DNA of 64,000 nucleotides, from assembly GCF_001552195.1 (NCBI RefSeq), contig NZ_BCQS01000005.1:682001-746000 (forward strand), read 5' to 3'. The position numbers were made by a program, and so were the translations under genes. The DNA is from Actinomadura latina NBRC 106108 (lineage in GTDB: Bacteria > Actinomycetota > Actinomycetes > Streptosporangiales > Streptosporangiaceae). The notes beneath the pieces are model-generated. The model had not been told where the DNA came from. It did not search any database and was given only the letters and a program-made list of their open reading frames with translations. Shown in pieces: positions 31,061-39,605 of the stretch. Positions within the stretch are counted from its first letter, which is position 1, and the number at the start of each line of letters is the position of its first letter.

Positions 31061-32423
31061 CCGCGGGCAGGAGGACGGTGGCGAGCAGGCCGTGCGGGTG
31101 GGCGGGGCCGAGTCGCAGGGCGCCGCCGGACGCCTCGGCCAGGGCCGTGGCGATGCTCAGGCCGAGGCCGGTGCCGTCGATGTTCTGGTGCTCCGGGCTG
31201 CGCCAGAACCGCTGGGCGGCGTTGGCGAGGTCGGCCGAAGGCAGTCCCGGGCCGTCGTCGAGGACGTCGATGGCGACCATCGGTCCGTCCGGGCCCTGGA
31301 ACGGGCGCGTGACGGTGACGGTCGAGCCCCGGCCGGCGAACTTGACCGCGTTGTCGAGGAGGGCGTCGAGGATCTGGCCGGCGCCGTCATGGACGGCGAG
31401 GACGGCGGCGTGCTTCGCGCCGCGGTGCCGGACGCGCACCCCGGACGGGTTGCGGCGCAACGCGTCCACGCGTTCGCGGGCCACCCGGCCGCAGTCGACC
31501 ACGCCGATGGGGTAGCCGCCGCCCTCCGCGCGGGCCAGCGCGAGGATGCCGTCCAGCATGCGGCCCAGCCGGGTGACCTCGTCGACGGCCAGGGCGAGGT
31601 CGCGTTCCCCCTCGGGCGGCACGTGCGGGGCCAGGTTCTCCACCCGCAGCCGCAGCGCGGCGAGGGGGTTGCGCATCTGATGCCCGGCGTAGGACACGAA
31701 CGACCGCTGCTGTTCGAGGATCCGGCCGACCGCCGCGACCATCGCGTTGAAATTCTCGCCGAGCCGCCGCAGCTCGGCGGGGCCGGTCGTCACCGCGACC
31801 CGCGCCTGCCACTGGCCGGCGGACAGCTCGCCGGTGACCTCGTCCAGCCGGCGGACCGGGCGCAGCACCCAGCGGGTCAGCGGGACGGCGGCGAAACCGA
31901 AGACCAGCAGGGCGGCGAGGCCGGCGGCGGCCAGCTCCGCCCACCGGGTGAGGGTGTGGTCGCGGACGGCGTCGGTGGGCGAGATCGTGATGACGGCGGC
32001 GACGACCCGGCCGCCGAGGCCGACCGGCTCCGCCACGATCATCGGGGCGCGCCGCCACGGCCACACCACGTCCTTGCTGTCGGAACGCTCCCCGGAGAGG
32101 GCGTCCCGCACCCGGAGCCGGGCGTCGCCGCCGAGGGCCAGCCCGCCGCGCGAGGACAGCACGACGGCTCCGTTCCGGTCGACGACGGCCGTCGCGATGC
32201 CGTACAGGTCGTCGTAGCGGGTGAGTTCGGCGCGCAGCGTGACCATCTCGCCGGTGCGCAGCGCGGGCTCGGTGAGCGAGGCGAACCGGGCGGTGTCGTT
32301 GAGCTGGTCGATGAACAGGCTCTGGGTGCCGCGGGCGGCGAACGCGATGGCGAGCGGGACCTCCAGCGCGGCCAGCACGAGCAGCAGCAGCGACGCGTAG
32401 AGCACCAGCATCCGGCGCAGCAT
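30924..32423 (-). CDS. Two-component sensor histidine kinase
   Basis: A 499-residue membrane kinase: TM1 at residues 5-27, an extracellular domain to about 165, TM2, HAMP linker (RWVLRPVRRLDEVTGELSAG), then HisKA with the phospho-acceptor His in SYAGHQMRNPLAALRLRVEN. N-box LDALLDNAVKFAG and G-boxes DVLDDGPGL and GTGLGLSIATALAEASGGAL follow. The C-terminal 50 residues are Pro/Ser/Ala-rich and lie over the 3' end of the TAXI gene on the other strand. The start at ATG 32423 follows GAGAGG. It is cotranscribed with the response regulator. Confidence 0.9.
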   Translation of the reverse strand: MLRRMLVLYASLLLLVLAALEVPLAIAFAARGTQSLFIDQLNDTARFASLTEPALRTGEMVTLRAELTRYDDLYGIATAVVDRNGAVVLSSRGGLALGGDARLRVRDALSGERSDSKDVVWPWRRAPMIVAEPVGLGGRVVAAVITISPTDAVRDHTLTRWAELAAAGLAALLVFGFAAVPLTRWVLRPVRRLDEVTGELSAGQWQARVAVTTGPAELRRLGENFNAMVAAVGRILEQQRSFVSYAGHQMRNPLAALRLRVENLAPHVPPEGERDLALAVDEVTRLGRMLDGILALARAEGGGYPIGVVDCGRVARERVDALRRNPSGVRVRHRGAKHAAVLAVHDGAGQILDALLDNAVKFAGRGSTVTVTRPFQGPDGPMVAIDVLDDGPGLPSADLANAAQRFWRSPEHQNIDGTGLGLSIATALAEASGGALRLGPAHPHGLLATVLLPAVSPAASPPGSTASRPDAGAAGTSRPPTSGSGAAPPGARRPTRPAA

Positions 32424-32451
32424 GCCTCTCACCCTCCCGGCCGCAGCCGCC

Positions 32452-33168
32452 TCACGTGGCCTTCCCCGGCCGCCCGGACCCGCCGGGCTCGGACCCGCCG
32501 GGCTCGGCCGTGCCTGCACCGACGCCGAGCCGGTAGCCGACGCCGTGCACGGTCTGGACGATCCCCGGATCGCCGAGCTTGGCCCGCAGGGTCGCCATGT
32601 GCACGTCGAGGGTGCGCCGCCCGCCCGGCCACGTGCTATGCCACACCTCGGCGAGCAGCCGCTCGCGGGAGACCACGACGCCGGGTTCGCGGGTGAGGGC
32701 GGCGAGCAGCTCGAACTCCTTGCGGGTCAGCGTGATCTCGGCGCCCCCGGCGGCGGTGACGAGGCGCCGGGCGGGGTCGACGCGGACGCCGCGCACGGTC
32801 ACGACGGGACGCGCGGCGGGCCGGACGCGGCGCATGACGGCGTCGATGCGGGCGCTCAGCTCGGCGATGCCGAACGGTTTGACGAGGTAGTCGTCGGCGC
32901 CGGCGCGCAGCCCGATGACACGGTCCCGTTCATCCCCGCGGGCGGTGATGGCGATGATGGCCACGTCGCCGCCGCCGCGCAGCCGCCGGCACACCTCGAT
33001 GCCGTCGAGGTCGGGCAGGCCGAGGTCCAGCAGGACGAGGGCGGGTTCCGGCGCGGCCAGCGCGGCGGCCGCGGTGCCGGCCCGGGACACGTCGAACCCC
33101 TGCCGCCGCAGCGCCACCGTGAGGGCGTCGGCGAACCGGTCATCGTCCTCGACGAGCAGGATTCGCAT
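32452..33168 (-). CDS. OmpR-family response regulator
   Basis: A 238-residue regulator. The receiver domain has the acidic pocket VEDDD at residues 6-10, phospho-Asp in LVLLDLGLPDLDG (near 48), Thr in IAITARGDE and Lys in YLVKPFG. A winged-helix DNA-binding domain follows (LTRKEFELLAALTREPGVVV, then TLDVHMATLRAKLGDP and HGVGYRLG). It precedes its kinase gene by 28 bases. Its targets may include the adjacent TAXI gene. Confidence 0.93.
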   Translation of the reverse strand: MRILLVEDDDRFADALTVALRRQGFDVSRAGTAAAALAAPEPALVLLDLGLPDLDGIEVCRRLRGGGDVAIIAITARGDERDRVIGLRAGADDYLVKPFGIAELSARIDAVMRRVRPAARPVVTVRGVRVDPARRLVTAAGGAEITLTRKEFELLAALTREPGVVVSRERLLAEVWHSTWPGGRRTLDVHMATLRAKLGDPGIVQTVHGVGYRLGVGAGTAEPGGSEPGGSGRPGKAT

Positions 33169-33285
33169 CGCCCATTAGCGTAAGAATCCGGGGGCTTTCT
33201 GCATATAGCCCAAATCCTAGAAGAATCTCAAATTTCGAAGTTTGCCCTTCCCGGTGGGGGCGGGTCGCCGTCTACCTTCCCGTTG

Positions 33286-33310
33286 CGTAAGCGCTGGACA
33301 GGCGTTTACG
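33286..33310. promoter_or_regulatory. Inverted repeat upstream of the branched-chain ABC operon
   Basis: CGTAAGCGC (33286-33294) and GCGTTTACG (33302-33310) are inverted with one mismatch, 62 bases before the binding-protein start. It could be an operator for this operon. Confidence 0.35.
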
Positions 33311-33372
33311 GGCCGCTCCTTCGTTCGGGGCGGACGGCGGCCCGGCCGATCCGAGGAGAACGGGCGGACGAG

Positions 33373-34599
33373 ATGCACACCAGGAAGGCAGCGGCGCTGA
33401 TCGCGGCGGTCGCGCTGGCGGCGGCCGGATGCGGGTCGAAGGGCGAGCACGAGGCGAGCGGCGGCGGGGACACCCTCCCGATCGGCGCGTCCATGTCCCT
33501 CACCGGGTCACTCGCCCGGGAGGGCGGTCTCACCAAGGAGGGCTACCAGCTCTGCCAGCAGGCGGTGAACGCCAAGGGCGGCGTCCCGGTCGGCTCGAAG
33601 AAGCTCAAGGTCGACATCCAGTACCAGGACGACACGTCCAAGCCGGACACCGCGGCCCAGCTCGTCGACCAGTTCAACGACAAGGGCGTCAAGCTGATCC
33701 TCGGCCCCTACGGCTCGGCCACCACCGAGGCGGCGGCCGCGGTGGTCGAGCGCAACGGCCAGGTGATGGCCGACAGCTCCGGCGCCGACGACAAGATCTT
33801 CCAGAAGGGGTACAAGCGGACGTTCGCCGCTCTGTCCCCCGCCCATTCCTACGCCGCGTCCATGGTCCAGGCGATCAACGAGCTGGCCCAGCCGAAGCCG
33901 GGCACGGTGGCGTTCCTGTCCGCCGACGACGGGTTCTCCAAGACGGTCGCCGAGTCCGGCGCCGCGGAGGCGCGCCGCCTCGGCTTCAAGGTCGTGGCCA
34001 CCGAGTACTTCCCGAGCGGCACCTCCGACGTCTCGTCCGCGCTCACCAAGATCAAGTCGATGAGGCCGGACGTGATCATCGGTTCGGTGCACGTCGCCGA
34101 GGGCATCGCCATCATCAAGCAGGCCAAGGAGCTGGGCGTCTCGCCGGCCGGCTTCGCCGAGACGGTGGCGCCGCCCACGCCCGACTTCGCCAAGTCGCTC
34201 GCCGCGGACGCGGAGGGCGTCCTCGGCTCCACGCAGTGGACCGACAAGACGATCGGCAAGGACAAGTGGATCGGATCGGCGTCCGACTACGCGACGGCGT
34301 TCAAGGCGGCGTTCGGGGGCCGGGCACCGGAGTACCACGGCGCCGAGGCGACCGCGGCCTGCCTGGCCCTGGTCTTCGCCGTGGAGAAGGCCGGAAGCAC
34401 CGACGCCGGCAAGGTCCGGGACGCCCTCGCCGCACTGGACGAGCCGACCTTCTTCGGCCCGCTGAAGTTCTCCGGCAAGGGCCAGAACCTGACCAAGAAG
34501 ATGCAGGTCGTCCAGATCCAGAACGGCAGGCCGGTCACCGTGTGGCCGAAGGACCTCGCCGAGGCCGCGATGATATGGCCCGGCACCGGGAAGCGCTGA
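33373..34599 (+). CDS. Branched-chain amino acid-type ABC substrate-binding lipoprotein
   Basis: A 408-residue type I periplasmic binding protein. The signal peptide MHTRKAAALIAAVALAAAGC ends in a lipobox Cys. Family landmarks are LPIGASMSLTGSLAREGGLT, KKLKVDIQYQDDTSKPDTAA, then LILGPYGSATTEAAAAVVER and FLSADDGFSKTVAESGAAEA. It belongs to the LivJ/LivK-like group, whose ligands include branched-chain amino acids, amides, urea and aromatic acids. It is the first gene of a five-gene operon with overlapping junctions. Confidence 0.9.
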   Translation: MHTRKAAALIAAVALAAAGCGSKGEHEASGGGDTLPIGASMSLTGSLAREGGLTKEGYQLCQQAVNAKGGVPVGSKKLKVDIQYQDDTSKPDTAAQLVDQFNDKGVKLILGPYGSATTEAAAAVVERNGQVMADSSGADDKIFQKGYKRTFAALSPAHSYAASMVQAINELAQPKPGTVAFLSADDGFSKTVAESGAAEARRLGFKVVATEYFPSGTSDVSSALTKIKSMRPDVIIGSVHVAEGIAIIKQAKELGVSPAGFAETVAPPTPDFAKSLAADAEGVLGSTQWTDKTIGKDKWIGSASDYATAFKAAFGGRAPEYHGAEATAACLALVFAVEKAGSTDAGKVRDALAALDEPTFFGPLKFSGKGQNLTKKMQVVQIQNGRPVTVWPKDLAEAAMIWPGTGKR

Positions 34600-35486
34600 T
34601 GAGCCAGTTCCTGCAGGCGACCGTGTACGGGCTGCTCCAGGGCGGGCTGCTGGCGCTGATCGCCGTCGGGTTCTCCCTGGTGTGGGGGGTGATGAACGTC
34701 ATCAACCTCTCGCACGGGGCGTTCGTCCTGGTCGGCGCTTACCTGACGTGGGAGCTGAACCAGCGGCTCGGCCTGGACCCGTTCGCCGCGATCGTCCCGG
34801 TCGCGGTCGCGCTGTTCGCGGCCGGCTACCTGGTGCAGCGCGGGCTGATCAACCTGGTCGTGAAGGCCCCGATCTTCATCACGCTGCTGCTCACGTTCGG
34901 GCTGGAGCTGGTCGTGGTCAACGGCCTGATCCTGCTGTACTCCGGGGACTACCGGTCCGTCACGACCGGGTACGCCGGGGACGGTTTCACGCTGCTCACC
35001 GGCGTCCGCGTCCCCCTCGGACGGCTGCTGGCGGCGGCCGTGGCACTGGCCATCACCCTCGTCCTCGTCGCGGTGATGCGGCGCACCCGCACCGGGCTGG
35101 CGATCCTGGCCACCGGCATGGACCGCGGCGCGGCCCAGCTGATGGGCATCCGCGCGCGGCACGTCTACGCGCTCACGTTCGGGATCGCCACCGCGATGGC
35201 GGGGACGGCCGGCGCGGCGGTCAGCGCCGTCGGGACGTTCAGCCCCGCCGACGCCGGGCGCTTCACCCTGTTCAGCTTCGTCGCGGCGGTCCTCGGCGGG
35301 CTGGGCAACATGTACGGGGCGCTGATCGGCGGGATCGTGCTCGGGCTGGTCGAGGCGTGGGGCGGGCAGCTGCTGCCCGGCACCCTGGTCAACGCCGTCG
35401 CCTTCGGCGTGCTCGTCGTCGTCCTGGCCGTCCGCCCGCAGGGCATCGCCGGACGGGCCTTCTACGCGAGCCGGGTGGAGGTGTGA
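34599..35486 (+). CDS. Branched-chain amino acid ABC transporter permease (LivH type)
   Basis: A 295-residue inner-membrane permease with about eight hydrophobic helices. Typical motifs are LLQGGLLALIAVGFSLVWGV at the N-terminus, VINLSHGAFVLVGAYL near residue 35, the cytoplasmic loop GMDRGAAQLMGIRARHVYAL near 175, and AAVLGGLGNMYGALIGGIVL near 235. Its ATG overlaps the binding-protein stop (TGATG), indicating translational coupling. It forms the channel with the LivM-type protein. Confidence 0.93.
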   Translation: MSQFLQATVYGLLQGGLLALIAVGFSLVWGVMNVINLSHGAFVLVGAYLTWELNQRLGLDPFAAIVPVAVALFAAGYLVQRGLINLVVKAPIFITLLLTFGLELVVVNGLILLYSGDYRSVTTGYAGDGFTLLTGVRVPLGRLLAAAVALAITLVLVAVMRRTRTGLAILATGMDRGAAQLMGIRARHVYALTFGIATAMAGTAGAAVSAVGTFSPADAGRFTLFSFVAAVLGGLGNMYGALIGGIVLGLVEAWGGQLLPGTLVNAVAFGVLVVVLAVRPQGIAGRAFYASRVEV

Positions 35487-36562
35487 GCGTGGAGGCGAGC
35501 ACGGGCACGGGCACAGGCACGGGCACGGGCACCGCCGCGGCCAGCACCGGCCAGGGCGGGAAGGCCCCGGTCACCCGGGGGCGCCGTCCCGCGTGGCTGC
35601 CGTGGATTGCCGGAGGCGTGGCCGTCCTGGCCTGCCTGGGGCTGCAGAGCCAGCTCTACTCCGGCCAGGAGCGGACGGTCACCACGGTCTTCATGTTCGT
35701 GACGCTGGCGGTCGGGTGGAACCTCATCGGCGGCTTCACCGGCTACGCGTGCTTCGGGCAGGTCGGCTTCTTCGGCCTCGGCGCCTACTCCACGGTCGTC
35801 CTCATGGTCCACGGCGGCCTGTCGTTCTGGGTGGCGTGGCCCGTCTCGGCGGTGGTCGCGGCCGTGTTCGCCGCCGTGATCGGGCTGCCGCTGCTGCGGC
35901 TCAAGGGCCACTACTTCGCGGTGGCGACCCTCGGGGTGGCCGAGGGCCTGCGCGAACTCGTCACCAACATCCCGCGCTGGACGGGCGGCGGAGCCGGCAT
36001 CACCATCCCGTCCACCGGCGGCGAGGCGCCCACGCCGTGGCTCGGCAACGACGGCTTCTACCTGCTCTTCCTCGGCCTCGGCGCGGTGGCGGCGCTGGTC
36101 GCGGCGCTCATCTCGCGCGGCCGGACCGGCTACGCGCTGCGCGCCATCAACCAGGACGAGGACGCCGCCGCGGCGATGGGCGTCAACACCACCTGGGCCA
36201 AGACGGTCGCGTTCGGCGTGTCGGCCGCGCTCACCGGCGCCGCCGGGTCCGCCTACGCCTTCCAGCAGGTCACCATCTATCCCGACCGCCTGTTCGACGT
36301 GAACATCACGGTGCTCATGGTCGTCATGGTGGTGATCGGCGGGTCCGGGACGGTCACGGGACCGATCCTGGGCGCGCTCGGCATCGCCGTCGTCTCCGAG
36401 TACCTCCGGCAGCACTTCCCGCAGATGCACAGCTTCACGCTCGGCGTGCTCATCATCGTGGCGGTGATCCTGCTGCCGCAGGGCCTCGTCAACTTCGTCC
36501 GGGACGCGCTGCGCACGCGCGACTTCTCGCTGCTGTCCAACGTACGGAGGTACCGGCTATGA
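35483..36562 (+). CDS. Branched-chain amino acid ABC transporter permease (LivM type)
   Basis: A 359-residue permease with about nine hydrophobic helices. Motifs include GGFTGYACFGQVGFFGLGAY near residue 85, LRLKGHYFAVATLGVAEGLR near 140, AINQDEDAAAAMGVNTTWAK near 225 and GGSGTVTGPILGALGIAVVS near 290. The start GTG 35483 overlaps the preceding stop as GTGA. The N-terminus has a Thr-Gly repeat encoded by a six-base tandem repeat. Confidence 0.93.
   Translation: MSVEASTGTGTGTGTGTAAASTGQGGKAPVTRGRRPAWLPWIAGGVAVLACLGLQSQLYSGQERTVTTVFMFVTLAVGWNLIGGFTGYACFGQVGFFGLGAYSTVVLMVHGGLSFWVAWPVSAVVAAVFAAVIGLPLLRLKGHYFAVATLGVAEGLRELVTNIPRWTGGGAGITIPSTGGEAPTPWLGNDGFYLLFLGLGAVAALVAALISRGRTGYALRAINQDEDAAAAMGVNTTWAKTVAFGVSAALTGAAGSAYAFQQVTIYPDRLFDVNITVLMVVMVVIGGSGTVTGPILGALGIAVVSEYLRQHFPQMHSFTLGVLIIVAVILLPQGLVNFVRDALRTRDFSLLSNVRRYRL
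35501..35530. repeat. Five tandem hexanucleotides in the LivM-type gene
   Basis: ACGGGC repeated five times, with the third copy ACAGGC. It is in frame and encodes alternating Thr and Gly in the cytoplasmic N-terminus, so changes in copy number would not break the gene. Confidence 0.9.
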
Positions 36563-37353
36563 CCGAGCCGGAGGAGGAGCCGCCGGCCGCCGGGACCGCG
36601 ACCGACGAGCCGCCCGTCCTGCGGACACGGGGGCTGGAGCGCCGCTTCGGCGGGCTGCTGGCGGTGTCCCGCGTCGACCTGGCGCTGCCGCCCGGCCGCA
36701 CGCTCGGCGTGATCGGCCCCAACGGGGCGGGCAAGAGCACGCTGGTCAACCTCATCAGCGGCCACCTCAAGCCGACCGCCGGGTCCGTCCACGTCGGCGG
36801 CAGGGACCTCACCGGGGCGCGGCCGTGGCGGGTCGCGCACGCGGGGGTCGCCCGCACCTTCCAGATCGTCAAGCCGTTCCGCGGCCTCACCGTCGCCGAC
36901 AACGTGGCGGTGGCCGTGATGTTCGGGGCGTCCCCGGTCCGCAGCCCCGCGCACGCCCGCCGCGAGGCGGCGGGGGTGCTGGAGCGGGTCGGGCTCGGCG
37001 GCCGCGGCGACGTCCCGCCCGCCGAGCTGTCGGTCGCCGACGCCCGCCGCCTGGAGCTGGCGAAGGCGCTGGCGCTGCGGCCGCGGGTGCTGCTGCTGGA
37101 CGAGGTGCTCGCCGGGCTGCGGCCCGCCGAGATCGACCCGGCGCTCGCGCTCATCGACGAGCTGCGCCGGGACGGCCTGGCCGTGCTGATCATCGAGCAC
37201 ATCGTGCAGGCCATCGCCGCGATCTCCGACGAGATCCTCGTGCTGCACCACGGCACCGTCCTCACCCAGGGGCCGCCCCGGCAGGTGCTCAGCGACGAAC
37301 GGGTCGTCGAGGCCTATCTCGGGCACCGCTACACCAGGAAGAACCGCTCATGA
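36559..37353 (+). CDS. Branched-chain amino acid ABC transporter ATPase (LivG type)
   Basis: A 264-residue ATPase. Walker A GPNGAGKST near residue 55, the LivG-typical VARTFQIVKPFRGLTVADNV Q-loop near 95-114, Walker B VLLLDEVLAG near 178 and switch His IIEHIVQAI. The signature region reads PPAELSVADARRLELAKAL, so the usual LSGGQ/LSYGQ is replaced by LSVAD. Its start overlaps the permease stop. It is expected to pair with the following LivF-type ATPase, which has a normal signature. Confidence 0.9.
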   Translation: MTEPEEEPPAAGTATDEPPVLRTRGLERRFGGLLAVSRVDLALPPGRTLGVIGPNGAGKSTLVNLISGHLKPTAGSVHVGGRDLTGARPWRVAHAGVARTFQIVKPFRGLTVADNVAVAVMFGASPVRSPAHARREAAGVLERVGLGGRGDVPPAELSVADARRLELAKALALRPRVLLLDEVLAGLRPAEIDPALALIDELRRDGLAVLIIEHIVQAIAAISDEILVLHHGTVLTQGPPRQVLSDERVVEAYLGHRYTRKNRS

Positions 37354-38096
37354 TGCTGGAGATCGACCGGCTCACCGCCGGATACGGGCGGGTCCGGGTG
37401 CTGCACGAGGTCTCCCTCGACGTCGGCGAGGGAGAGATCGTCGCGCTCGTCGGGCCCAACGGCGCGGGCAAGTCCACGCTGCTGCGGGCCGTCACCGCGA
37501 TGATCCCCGACCGGAGCGGCACGCTGACCGTGGACGGCCGGTCGCTGATCGGCGCGTCCGTGGAGGCCGTCGCCGCGGCGGGCGTCGCGCACGTCCCGGA
37601 GGGGCGGCGGCTGTTCCCCGGGCTGTCGGTGCGCGACAACCTGCGCCTCGGCGGCTGGCTCGGCCGCAACACCGACCTCGCCCCGGTGCTGGAGCTGTTC
37701 CCGGTGCTGGGCAAGCGCCTCGACCAGGTCGCCGGGAGCATGTCCGGCGGCGAGCAGCAGATGTGCGCGATCGCGCGGGCGCTGATGAGCAGGCCGAGGC
37801 TGCTGCTCATCGACGAGTTGTCGCTCGGCCTGGCACCGCTGCTCGTGGACGAGATCCTGGCGCGGCTCACCGGCATCGCCGAGTCGGGGACCGGCATCCT
37901 GCTGGTCGAGCAGGACGCCGGTGCCGCGCTGGAGGTCGCCCACCGCGGGTACGTGCTGGAGCTGGGCGAGATCGTGCTGGCCGGCACGCCCGCCGAACTG
38001 GCGGCCGACCCGCGGATGCGCGGCGCCTACCTCGGCGGGGAGTGGGAGGCGGACACCGCACCCGATCCGGGCCGGCCGGGCGACGGGACCGGCTGA
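37350..38096 (+). CDS. Branched-chain amino acid ABC transporter ATPase (LivF type)
   Basis: A 248-residue ATPase. Walker A GPNGAGKSTLL near residue 35, LivF-typical VAHVPEGRRLFPGLSVRDNL near 80-100, signature SMSGGEQQM, Walker B LLLIDELSLGLAP and switch region LLVEQDAGAALE. It overlaps the preceding gene at ATGA and ends the five-gene operon. A Pro/Asp-rich tail of about 15 residues follows the domain. Confidence 0.93.
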   Translation: MMLEIDRLTAGYGRVRVLHEVSLDVGEGEIVALVGPNGAGKSTLLRAVTAMIPDRSGTLTVDGRSLIGASVEAVAAAGVAHVPEGRRLFPGLSVRDNLRLGGWLGRNTDLAPVLELFPVLGKRLDQVAGSMSGGEQQMCAIARALMSRPRLLLIDELSLGLAPLLVDEILARLTGIAESGTGILLVEQDAGAALEVAHRGYVLELGEIVLAGTPAELAADPRMRGAYLGGEWEADTAPDPGRPGDGTG

Positions 38097-38136
38097 GCTC
38101 CCCGGTGGAGGGCAAGAAGAGTCTTCGTTACGTTGT

Positions 38137-38152
38137 GTCATACATATATGAC
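38137..38152. promoter_or_regulatory. AT-rich palindrome upstream of the SH3 gene
   Basis: GTCATACATATATGAC has 6-base GTCATA/TATGAC arms and lies 47 bases before ATG 38200. It is the only markedly AT-rich spot between the ABC operon and this gene and may combine a -10 region with an operator. Confidence 0.4.
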
Positions 38153-38199
38153 TCTGGGTAAGGTTCTGACTGCATGTCGGACGAACCTGGAGGGGATAG

Positions 38200-38661
38200 A
38201 TGCGCGTACGTACGAAACTCGGTGCCGGGCTGGTGGCGGGCGTGCTCGCCGGAGGGATGCTGAGCGTCGGTGCGGTCGCCGAGGCGGAGCCGCCGCCGCA
38301 GCCGGACCAGCAGCAGGGGCAGCAGCAGGAGGAGGAAGGGCACGGGCCCGGGGCCATCGTCGTGGGGCCGGAGGGCGCCGCCAAGGCGATGGACCGGCTC
38401 CTCAACCGGGACGAGGAGCGCAGCCGCTGGTGCCAGGGGACGGTCCTGCCCGCCAACGGGCTGAACGTCCGCACCGGGCCGGGCATTCACTACCAGAAGA
38501 TCGGGGCCCTGGAACACGGCACCCGCGTCTGGACCGACTGGGACACCATCCAGCGCCGCGACGGGTACCTGTGGGTTCGGACGAACCATCATCACTGGAT
38601 CGCCGACTACAAGCTCGGTAACGGCAACGGCAAGTGGTACATCAGGTACTACAACTGCTGA
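38200..38661 (+). CDS. Secreted SH3-domain protein
   Basis: A 153-residue exported protein. A signal peptide (VRTKLGAGLVAGVLAGGMLS) is followed by a Gln/Glu/Pro-rich linker (PPPQPDQQQGQQQEEEGHG) and a bacterial SH3 (SH3_3-like) domain: GLNVRTGPGIHYQKIGALEH, then YLWVRTNHHHWIADYKLG. Such domains bind cell-wall peptides. Two Cys residues (near 78 and at the C-terminus) could form a disulfide. GGAGGGG precedes the ATG. Confidence 0.85.
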   Translation: MRVRTKLGAGLVAGVLAGGMLSVGAVAEAEPPPQPDQQQGQQQEEEGHGPGAIVVGPEGAAKAMDRLLNRDEERSRWCQGTVLPANGLNVRTGPGIHYQKIGALEHGTRVWTDWDTIQRRDGYLWVRTNHHHWIADYKLGNGNGKWYIRYYNC

Positions 38662-38668
38662 ACCGCGC

Positions 38669-38702
38669 GGAGGGCCGCCGTCACGCCGGACGGCGGCCCT
38701 CC
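38669..38702 (+). terminator. Hairpin after the SH3 gene
   Basis: GGAGGGCCGCCGTC (38669-38682) pairs perfectly with GACGGCGGCCCTCC (38689-38702) across a 6-nt loop, beginning 8 bases after the stop codon. Confidence 0.8.
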
Positions 38703-38771
38703 CAGGAGTTCGCGCAGGGCGCTGACCGTCCAGCGGGCGCGGTCTGGCCCCACACCCCCCGCGAGGCGCTG

Positions 38772-38783
38772 TAGCTTGGCGGG
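38772..38783 (+). promoter_or_regulatory. Leaderless-type -10 of the DinB gene
   Basis: TAGCTT (38772-38777) is followed by six bases, GGCGGG, and then ATG 38784. The spacing implies initiation at the start codon. The gene at 39278-39529 has the same TAGCTTGGCGG before its start. Confidence 0.5.
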
Positions 38784-39281
38784 ATGGAACAGGTGCCGTT
38801 CACCGGTGGGGAGAAGGAGAGCCTGAAGGCCGCGCTGGACCGGCACCGGGATGTGGTGCTGTGGAAGCTCCAGGGGCTGGACGAGGAGCGGGTGCGGCGG
38901 CCGATGACGCCGTCCGGGACGAGCCTGCTCGGCCTGACGAAGCATCTGGCGGCCGTCGAGTACGGGTGGTTCTGCGAGACGTTCGGGCGGGAGACGGAGC
39001 CGCTGCCCTTCGACGAGGACGATCCGGACGCCGATCTGCGGGTCGAGCCCGGTGAGACCACCGAGGGGATCATCGCGTTCTACCGGAGGGCGCGGGCTGC
39101 GGCGGATCAGGTCATCGGGGAACTGGACGTCGAGGCGCGCGGGACCGCGTGGCACGGGGAGACCGTCACGCTGCGGTGGGTGCTGATCCACATGATCGAG
39201 GAGACCGCGCGGCATGCCGGGCACATGGACATCGTCCGTGAGCTGATCGACGGGGCTGCAGGCGACCACCAGCGAGGCTAG
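38784..39281 (+). CDS. DinB-family (DUF664) putative metal-dependent enzyme
   Basis: A 165-residue DinB/YfiT-like four-helix protein. Putative metal ligands are His in LLGLTKHLAAVEYGWF (near 53), His in LIHMIEETARHAGHMDIVRE (near 136 and 146-149). This DUF664 subgroup is related to mycothiol-dependent transferases of actinobacteria, so a thiol-transfer role is possible but unproven. It has a leaderless-type promoter. Its stop codon overlaps that of the convergent membrane-protein gene in CTAG. Confidence 0.85.
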   Translation: MEQVPFTGGEKESLKAALDRHRDVVLWKLQGLDEERVRRPMTPSGTSLLGLTKHLAAVEYGWFCETFGRETEPLPFDEDDPDADLRVEPGETTEGIIAFYRRARAAADQVIGELDVEARGTAWHGETVTLRWVLIHMIEETARHAGHMDIVRELIDGAAGDHQRG

Positions 39282-39529
39282 CCGGACGCCTTGGTGAAGG
39301 GGCTTGCGGCCTCTACCCGCGCGGGCACGGCGGAGAAGAAGGCGGGTCCGCTGTCGGCGGCGCGGACGAGCTGCACCGTGTACGAGCTGGGCGCCGTCGG
39401 GATGTTGCCGCTGGCGAGGGCGGCGGCGACCGCGATGACCGCGGCGGCGGCCAGGCCCAGGACGGCGATGACCGCGGCGGCGGCGTACTGCCAGCGGCGC
39501 GGCGCGTACGGGGAGCGGGGACGCTTCAT
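39278..39529 (-). CDS. Small single-span membrane protein
   Basis: An 83-residue protein with a basic N-terminus (MKRPRSPYAPRRWQ), one Ala/Val-rich transmembrane segment (YAAAAVIAVLGLAAAAVIAV) and a 35-residue extracellular tail (YTVQLVRAADSGPAFFSAVP). The promoter reads TAGCTTGGCGGCC directly before ATG, implying a leaderless message. It is upstream of and separate from the minus-strand two-component genes, which begin about 1.4 kb to the right. No family is recognised. Confidence 0.55.
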   Translation of the reverse strand: MKRPRSPYAPRRWQYAAAAVIAVLGLAAAAVIAVAAALASGNIPTAPSSYTVQLVRAADSGPAFFSAVPARVEAASPFTKASG

Positions 39530-39605
39530 GGCCGCCAAGCTAGGGCCGCCCCGGCGCACCGTTTTCGCGCTTAAGGCGGATTTAAGCCACTGCTATGCCG
39601 GTCCG

